From NCBI GenBank assembly GCA_030765065.1, contig CM060976.1, positions 61,922,539-61,986,538 of the forward strand: 64,000 nt of DNA. The letters are read 5' to 3'. Position numbers and translations under genes: made by a program. The number at the start of each line of letters is the position of its first letter. The stretch's first letter is position 1. The notes beneath the pieces were generated by a model that saw only the letters and a list, made by a program, of their open reading frames with translations, was not told the DNA's origin and ran no database searches. This DNA is from Deroplatys truncata (lineage: Eukaryota; Arthropoda; Insecta; Mantodea; Mantidae). This document shows positions 57,430-64,000 of the stretch, in pieces.

Positions 57430-59105
57430 TTATTTTCTTCTCCGCTTTGTTGAAAACGAACGCTAAGTTGACCTGCATTTGTGGTCCTGACGAGGGTTGT
57501 CTCTAATTAAACACCAACAGTAGTCGGCCATCATAGAGGCGTCCTATCGACCCTGGTACCTTGTTTCCATCTCCTTTATGCCCTGGTGGAATCTCTCTCC
57601 CTATTCTTCACTTAGTGCAACCAAGCACTTTTAGGAAAAAATTCAAGACGAAAGCAGAAAACGCAATTTTAAGCTATATTGCATCCGAGTGTCCTTAACT
57701 TCTCGAGCATGGTTTTAACACTATGCGCATATTGGTCATTTTTAACATTACCCAAAACTAGTTTATAACTTCATTGAATGAGTCCCATGCTTGAAGCTCT
57801 ATGTCTGTCAGATTTCTAAAATGAACGTCCTTTATGAGTTTGCGAATCTGTAGGCCGTCAAAAATGCATTCTTTCACTTTTGATTCAGACAACATTGGAA
57901 ATTTCCGAATAAGATATTGGAAACACGGACCACGTTTGTCCACATCTTTGACAAATTGCTTCATTATAGCTAATTTGATATGTAATGTGGGTCGCAAAAT
58001 CTTTTGTGAGTAATCAGAGGGCGATTTATTACATTTTTGGTCCCTAGCACTAAATATTTTCTTTTTGTCCAGTTAGTTTCACCCCAGTGTCTTTTTCTGG
58101 CTCTAGAGTGCCATTCACACAAAAAGCACGGGAATTTCGTGTACGCTGCTTGTTGGCCCAATAAAATACCGCACACTTTAAGATCACAGCGCACGTACCA
58201 TATGTGTTCTTTATATTTAATTTTTTCTAGGACAGTATACAAAGTTTGGTACGTTTCTTTAAGGGAAGTAGAGTGAGCTATTGGAACTGTAGCAAACATA
58301 TTGCCATTGCGCAGCAGAATACCTTTCAGACTTTCCTTGCTTGAGTCAATAAATAGACGCCAATCTTTTACTTCGTAAGCTGTTCCAAGACGACCTATCA
58401 AGTTAGGGATATCAGTTCCCCTTCCATTACAAAATATTTCTGGAACTCTTGTTCTCGATGTCTGTACCAGTAGAAAGCTGTTCCAGGTTCTAAAAGATTG
58501 TCTTCTTTCAGCCTTGAACCTAAAAGTTCACTTTTTTCTCTGGTAAGACCCAAATCACGTACCAAATCATTTAATTCAGACTGACTCAATGGATTTGGAA
58601 TGCCATCTTCTTCTAAGTCTGGAGACCAATTTAAATCATTTTCTACACTCGAAGTATCAGCACTACTCTCTGATAATACCGTAGGTGGAGATGGAACAGG
58701 AACATCGGGCCCATGAGGCACAGGCCCAATTGTCAATGGCAAGTTTGGATATATAATGCCCGCCTTGTTTTTCCTATTGAATCCAGATATATTACACAGA
58801 CAAAACTAACAATCATTAAAATGGTTTTGTTGTTCGCGCCATATCATAGGAATTCTAGATGAGCGAACTCCCTTGTATCACTATCTTAGATTTTCTACAC
58901 AACTTTTACACACAATATGAGGAGCAAAATTCTTGTCTTGATCTCCTAATTTAATTTTAAAATAGGCCAGATACAAACTCTTGATAAATGCGATAATGTT
59001 TCTTTTCTGCTGCTTTACGCATAACACCCACAGACATAACAGAAATTGTTAGAATTGTTCACACAGCCCCACCGATATACCACTCGAACCACTCGAACTT
59101 GCCAT
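57430..59105 (-). pseudogene. Near-full-length pseudogene of a cysteine-motif multicopy protein family
   Basis: From an ATG at 59105 (MASSSGSSGISVG) the - strand shows, in order: NFCYVCG; LGDQDKNFAPHIVCKSC; IPMIWREQQNHFNDC with FCLC; PLTIGPVPHGPDVPVPSPP; an acidic/serine-rich stretch; RLGTAYEVKDWRLFIDSSKE; PCFLCEWHSRARKRHWGE; LHIKLAIMKQFVKD; GPCFQYLIRKFPMLSESKV; and ERFHQ-like then MMADYCWCLIRDNP. I recall proteins of this order as multicopy in arthropod gene predictions. Paired Cys motifs suggest zinc binding. The open frames 58398-58742, 57970-58401 and 57758-57997 are joined only by frameshifts near 58410 and 57990, with more stops near 58870-58900. The function of the family is unknown to me. 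Confidence 0.7.
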
Positions 59106-59283
59106 TTTGTTCCACAAATAAAATTCACAACACAATACGGCTTCAAAAGAGACTCGCAGAGAAGTTTAAAACTGTATGAGGATTCTAAGACAGATTTCTG
59201 TTGATATCTTAGGCAATAAATGTTTAAAAGACATGTTCAACATTACCTGTAAACAGAGATAGACAGTGGTACAACATGATGTC

Positions 59284-59565
59284 GTCCTCCGTGGCCTAGG
59301 GGCACCATACTCACCTCTAGTTCCCGAGGTCGCGGGTTCAAACCCGGCGGAAGGCGATGGACTTTTATCGGGCGTAAAAGTTCCTAGCATGGCTTCCTAA
59401 GGAACGGAAGTAAAGCCGGTGAACCGTGTGGTAGATTTACGGCACGTAAAAGAACCTCATGCCTGATAAAGAGGTCTCTTTCCGATCTTTCACACCCAAT
59501 GTAGAATGGGACGCTATAGACCATATTAGTTAAAGAGCGTTGATTAATAAAACTCAATTTTATTT
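59284..59565 (+). repeat. SINE-1 copy F with 17-bp target-site duplication
   Basis: TGGTACAACATGATGTC (59267-59283) and TGGTACAACATGACGTC (59566-59582) differ at one position. The SINE between them is full length: head CCTCCGTGGCCTAGGGGCAC, B box GGGTTCAAACCCGG, 3' end AATAAAACTCAATTTTATTT. Confidence 0.95.
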
Positions 59566-59745
59566 TGGTACAACATGACGTCACGTGATTTTAGCATGTT
59601 TACATATTCTAATCAACCATGCTGTATGTCGGATATGCAGTTATGTTAATACTAGCGTACTGAACTTTCAATTTTGTGATGAAACAGAATTGTTCAAAAT
59701 CCGTACGTGATACGCAAAAACTATTATTAGTTTCGAAATCAGAGC

Positions 59746-60125
59746 ATCCAATTTGATCATTATGATGTAAAATATTCTGTGCCACAAAATCTTTGCAGGC
59801 CGTGTATCAACTAATTATCATAGGTACGTGTGAGAATGAAGTAAAGTATTGCTCGCCTTTATAAAACCCATTTAAAATAAACGTTGGATTATTTAGTTTA
59901 TTGTAAAATAACAATTTTACTTTCTCTACCAACCGATCCAATTTGATCATTATGATGTAAAATATTCTGTGCCACAAAATCTTTGCAGGCCGTGTATCAA
60001 CTAATTATCATAGGTACGTGTGAGAATGAAGTAAAGTATTGCTCGCCTTTATAAAACCCATTTAAAATAAACGTTGGATTATTTAGTTTATTGTAAAATA
60101 ACAATTTTACTTTCTCTACCAACCG
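59746..60125. repeat. Perfect 190-bp tandem duplication
   Basis: ATCCAATTTGATCATTATGA begins at 59746 and again at 59936. I see no difference between the two 190-bp units until their last few bases. Each unit ends with TTTTACTTTCTCTACCAACC, the 3' border of an R copy in - orientation, so the duplication includes the start of R. Confidence 0.95.
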
Positions 60126-60231
60126 ATACGGTAGGTAGAGGAAGTATTGGATTCGAGCCAAAACCTCGATGTCAAAATTTAACCGGATATTGTAGTTTCG
60201 ACTGTCCAAAATATCATTTTTAGAAAAAGGT

Positions 60232-60275
<44 letters not shown>

Positions 60276-61048
60276 GTATCTGTCTATGAACAGCGAAATT
60301 CATAAACGAAATGTGAAATACTACCAAACTTGAAATTTAAGTACAGCATTTTCCTAGGATGCAACGCTAAGGTTTTCACGAAAGTTTTCCCAATTCAAAA
60401 TTTCCTTTACATGGGAAATTGTTCGTTATTTTTTTATTTTCTCAAGAACGCCTCCAAGGATTTTTATTAAAACAGATTATAGTATTGCATGAGAAATGAA
60501 GTGGATAATAAGTGCTGAATTTTCTGCGAATAGCCTGTGAAGTCCTCTTCATTTAGAATGAATTTTGTATAATGTTGTACAACTGTTACACCATAAGCGA
60601 TAGATACAAACTTACCACACAAACATTGTAGATCTCGTGAAAGCACACAGTTTAAGTCAACTAATTTTTTCTGACACTAAACATTTCCGATATATTCTTT
60701 GCTATTGGTTTCAATTTTCAGCACATATTTTTTCAGGTGCTAGGCACTATTAGTCTCTCTCTCTCTCTCATCCACCGTGGCCTAGTGGTACCACGCTGTC
60801 CTCTAGTTCCCGAGGTCGTGGGTTCACACTCGACGGAGGGCGATAGATTTAGGTTGTAAACATCCTTAGCATGGCTTCCTTTGGAACGGAAGTAAAGCCA
60901 GTGGTCCCGTGTCGTAGATTTACGGCACATAAAAGGGCTCAAGCCTGATAAAGAGGCCTCTGAGCAAAATTTCCGATCTTTCACGCCCAATATAAAATGG
61001 GGCGCTAAGAACCATAGTAGTTAAAGAGCGTCCATAAATAACTGAATT

Positions 61049-61091
<43 letters not shown>

Positions 61092-61335
61092 GTCATGCAA
61101 AGAGAATCTCAAAGCATTCACACAGCGACCTGGTTTTCAAAACTCTAACTAGTATGTTTCAGCCTACTATATTCCGCCAATACCTACAATATAATGTGTA
61201 ATGAAACCATTTCTGCAAAAGTTCATCTCGATTAACAAATAGTAGGTACACACAATAAAAAACTTTTGTAAGAATATTTTATAGAAGAGTGAGTAGAGAG
61301 TCACGTGGATGTAACACATCGGATTATTATAAAAG
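60108..61335 (-). repeat. Diverged R-family copy split by SINE-1
   Basis: The tail (CTCGATGTCAAAATTTAACC, GT tract 60234-60272) and middle run to about 60750. The head resumes near 61089 (GTGGTCATGCAAAGAGAATC) and ends GATGTAACACATCGGATTAT near 61335. A SINE-1 and CT microsatellites fill the gap. A further R tail fragment follows at 61336-61470. Confidence 0.82.
60766..61040 (+). repeat. SINE-1 copy G within a CT-rich site
   Basis: Head CCACCGTGGCCTAGTGGTAC, B-box-like GGGTTCACACTCG, body and 3' end CGTCCATAAATAACTGAATT. Both flanks are CT microsatellite (60752-60768 and 61045-61088), which may be the duplicated target. Confidence 0.88.
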
Positions 61336-61470
61336 GTCAGAACACGCGTGTGTGTGCGTATCTGTCGTCTGTTTATCTGTGAAGAGCATGCCTACAAATG
61401 AAAAGTTAGATAAATGTCAAATTCGGTAGCTAAAAGCATTGCATGTCCGATATTGCACTACGGTTCAGAG
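61336..61470 (-). repeat. R-family tail fragment
   Basis: Contains a GT tract, GTCTGTTTATCTGTGAAGAG and AAATGAAAAGTTAGATAAAT, matching part of the R tail in - orientation. Both ends are missing. Confidence 0.6.
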
Positions 61471-61481
61471 GCGTGAATAAC

Positions 61482-61590
61482 AAGCCACCGAGCGGGATGG
61501 TTCTGTGACCCGCATTCGGGAAGTCCCGTGTTCGATTCCGATGACCGCTCACTCTGATCAGGGGTTTTTCATAGTTCGCCAAGGCGAACA
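61482..61590 (+). repeat. SINE-3 5' fragment
   Basis: Head CCACCGAGCGGGATGGTTCT, B box GTGTTCGATTCC and GGGGTTTTTCATAGTTCGCC match the start of SINE-3. The 3' body is missing, which is unusual for a retroposed SINE. Confidence 0.75.
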
Positions 61591-61599
61591 TTGTTACAT

Positions 61600-62100
61600 A
61601 TTTCAATTACTTATACTATCTGACATCAATTTCATTTTATTTATATCCATTACCTTCAAAAAACCAGCATTGGTGCTCTCCTCCAGCAATGATAAATCTA
61701 TACATATTTCATTAAAATAATTACTCTGATTTACGTTTTAGTAGCGGATAAAATATTGTATACCACACGAGATTAAATTATATTTAAAATTTCTTGAAAA
61801 ATATCATCCTTGGCAAACCTCGGACGTTAAAATTTTCACTCAATATTAAAATTTTGTTTTAATCGCTTATACCATAAATTACTGTTATTGGTCTTAATAC
61901 AGATTATCCTGACTTGATCATACATTATTTCATTGCGATTGCGAAGGTAAATGTTACTGAATACCTATATCTCATTTCCTGTGAACGAAGTGCGTTTCTT
62001 TTATGAACCTGTTTCCTTGTGACTGGTAATTACTGTTCTTTTGTTTAGTGGAATGCTAAATTACTTCCCGCAGGATGTAGGATGTTATAATGCGCTGCGA
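61600..62100. other. Gene-free AT-rich stretch
   Basis: No gene or recognised repeat. Confidence 0.5.
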
Positions 62101-62104
62101 CCAG

Positions 62105-62580
62105 TTTGAGTCATTGTGGCTACACTCCCCGGGAGGCAGGGATGAGGTGAAGAAGCCGTAGGAGGTCCCAGGTCCGCAAGCAGACAGGCCCACAGAGACG
62201 CACAGAAGTCCCTAACATTTCCAGTTTGAACACTCGCACACCAGAGGCGAGGAATCCCAAGAGGGCAACGCAGTGACCCTAACGGGCGGGTCAGCTCACT
62301 CTAGCGTTCAAGGAACTCCTTCCAAGGCGCACGCATTCACGCCATCGGCCCGACAAAGCCAGCACCACAGGACCTGAAAGCACACCTGAAACGTGAAATG
62401 GGGATGAAATGAGGGGAAATCAGAAATCGTGGTAGAATACACCATCCTGACATTCACCTTGGCGACTAGAGGAAAACTATGAAAAAACCCATGGCCAGAG
62501 TGGGCCGTCAACGGCAATCGAACCCGGGACCTCCCTAATGCGGGCCACAGACGTTGCCGCCTGAGCCATCCCGTTCGGTT
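62105..62580 (-). repeat. SINE-3 copy, near full length
   Basis: The - strand head is CCGAACGGGATGGCTCAGGC with B box CCGGGTTCGATTGCC, followed by GGGTTTTTTCATAGTTTTCC and the family body to about 62105. Confidence 0.85.
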
Positions 62581-62645
62581 AAAGAAGACATCATGGGATA
62601 TGAATGTATTATGTAATCTAACCAGTCGTGCGGTCTGTCCCAATA

Positions 62646-63608
62646 AAAAAATCTGATGTGTTACACTCACATGACATTCTCTACTCTTGTACAAACTATT
62701 TTTACAAACTCTTATTCTCCATCTATTTCATATTAATCGACATAAACATTTGCAGAAACGATCTTTTGACATGCAAAGAGAATTACATTTTACACATAGC
62801 GACCAGTTCTAAAAATATTTGACTATCGCTTAAGGCCTACTATGTTCCGCTTGTTTTGTAATTGCAAGGGCAATATAGAAATACAGTAGCCTTTAAGCAT
62901 CGACATATATCTTAATAGCTGGTTGCTATGTGCAGCACCATTCTCTTTGCCACAGATTAATACTCTTTGCATATCCAAGACAAAAAAATAAATCACGAAT
63001 TCCCATTTGAGAAAATAAATATTGAAAAATTTAAGGGAATAACAAGCAATATCTCGAAAATGGTTCACTCAACAACAAAAAGGTATATGGCATAAATTAT
63101 GTATTTTAGCGCGATCTACATTTTTTGTGTAGTAAAATTTTGTCTATCTCTTATGGTTTACCAGTTATGCAAAAGTCGTTCACAATGAAGGATACTTTTG
63201 GAGACATTTCCAGAAAATTCAAGATATACATTTTATTTGTCGTGAAAATATCTTAAACATATGATATTTTAATCAAAATCGTTAGAGCCATTTTTGAGAA
63301 AATAAAAAGTTTCGATAAATGTTCCATGTAAACGGTAATCTGGGGTGGGGGGATTTTCTTGAAAACCTTCGTGTCGCATCTCTAGATACTGAACCTAAAT
63401 ACCAAGTTTGGTGTTTATCCGACTGTTCGTTTCTGAGTTATGCTGTTCACAGACACACACAGACACACACACACGGACATGTTTCCAAAAATGCTTTTTT
63501 TGGATTCAGGGGGTCTCAAAACATATATTTCCGATGAAATCTCTGTATCGAATTTTTTGGGTGGAATACAATACTGCCCCTACTTACTATACGTAGTAGA
63601 GAAAGTAA
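62646..63608 (+). repeat. Full-length R-family copy
   Basis: Starts AAAAAAATCTGATGTGTTAC and ends with TACTATACGTAGTAGAGAAAGTAA. The 5' 12-bp motif has one change (ACATTCTCTACT). The CA tract is short (63452-63475). It has an internal difference from the 45790 copy in the head (62755-62870), so the two are not recent duplicates of each other. Confidence 0.93.
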
Positions 63609-63834
63609 TTATATGTACCTACGTTACTTCATTAGACTTAAATTCGTTTTAGTAGGTGGAAAAAGCAGGCAAACACTCAATTTTTCATAACGTTTAAACC
63701 TGGAATTTACCAGTCTTTATTTTATTTTATTTATTTATTTTGCGTTCAATGGCAAACTCTGTGCCAAACTTGCACCAAGCAGCCTGTTTCATCTATTTAT
63801 ATTCATAGTATTAAAGAGAACAAAACGTCTGTGC

Positions 63835-63836
<2 letters not shown>
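63609..63836. other. Spacer, possible LINE 3' end
   Basis: TTTATTTTATTTTATTTATT near 63718 resembles the repetitive 3' end of a non-LTR element in - orientation, but no coding sequence follows. Confidence 0.3.

Positions 63837-63888
<52 letters not shown>
63837..63888. repeat. (GT)n microsatellite
   Basis: About 26 GT units. Confidence 0.97.
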
Positions 63889-63890
<2 letters not shown>

Positions 63891-64000
63891 AGTGTTCCCA
63901 AATCCCAGTGCATTTATGAACATATATCTCATAATTGTGTACGACGACCGGTAATGTTGGTTGTACGTTTTAAGGGGTTTCAGGGGTGGTAAAATTTTAA
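63891..64000. mobile_element. Possible Tc1/mariner-like end cut by the window border
   Basis: TA then CAGTGTTCCCAAATCCCAGT at 63889-63910 resembles the CAGTGTG-type ends of the element at 47831. The rest of the element would lie outside the window. This is a weak call based on termini only. Confidence 0.3.

Overview
This window looks like intergenic chromosomal DNA from a large, repeat-rich arthropod genome, most likely an insect. The basis is the content: tRNA-derived SINEs, Tc1/mariner-type, hAT-type, PIF/Harbinger-type and pogo-type DNA elements, a MULE-like relic, arthropod-style non-LTR retrotransposon remnants and many CA/GT microsatellites. I found no intact host gene, no functional tRNA or rRNA gene and no prokaryotic feature. 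The species cannot be fixed from the sequence alone. Most open reading frames longer than 60 codons are either translations of repeats or pieces of broken transposon genes.

The dominant component is one noncoding family, called R here. It is about 0.9 kb long and occurs in at least 15 full, partial or nested copies on both strands. A full copy has a head (starting near AAAAAATCTGATGTG), a middle, and a tail that holds a CA-rich microsatellite and a short hairpin (TACTATACGTAGTA) just before its end. The same 12 bp occur in inverted orientation near both ends (ACTTTCTCTACT and AGTAGAGAAAGT). The clearest full copies are at 10124-11040, 45790-46706 and 62646-63608 (+) and 18672-19568 and 22357-23177 (-). 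At 4911-7362 the family forms a tandem array: two heads followed by three middle-plus-tail units.

Three tRNA-derived SINE families recur. SINE-1 is about 280-300 bp and ends in AATAAAACTCAAT (7 copies). SINE-2 has a tRNA-like head and an internal CA/GT tract (8 copies or fragments). SINE-3 is about 450-550 bp with a tRNA-like head (6 copies). A fourth tRNA-like SINE is at 27260-27572. Several have clear target-site duplications.

DNA transposons with ends I could define are: a 1,625-bp element with long terminal inverted repeats and a broken DD41D-type transposase (23758-25382); a 1,398-bp Tc1/mariner-like element (47831-49228); a 919-bp hAT-type nonautonomous element with a perfect 8-bp duplication (54457-55375); an 808-bp PIF/Harbinger-like nonautonomous element with a TTA duplication (49702-50509); and a pogo/Tigger-like remnant (12181-13442). 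Broken coding relics include a DD34D mariner (17236-17990), a transposase C-terminus (37290-37998), a MULE (43025-43770), five or six non-LTR retrotransposon fragments, and two repetitive protein families (21365-22200 and 57430-59105).

Layout: 1-1.4 kb two tandem repeats; 1.4-4.9 kb LTR-like sequence and SINE-1; 4.9-13.4 kb R array, older R copies and SINEs; 13.4-17.2 kb reverse-transcriptase relic and an R copy; 17.2-19.7 kb mariner and R copies; 20-26 kb protein relics and a five-layer nested R locus; 26-34 kb LINE relics and unassigned AT-rich DNA; 34-43 kb SINEs, a transposase tail and reverse-transcriptase relics; 43-51 kb MULE, R, mariner-like and SINE-3/MITE nest; 51-54 kb LINE relic and AT-rich DNA; 54-56.6 kb R copy carrying a hAT MITE and two SINEs; 57-59 kb cysteine-motif pseudogene; 59-64 kb SINEs, a perfect 190-bp duplication and R copies. 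The insertions give a readable relative chronology, with old R copies as hosts for younger R, SINE and DNA elements.
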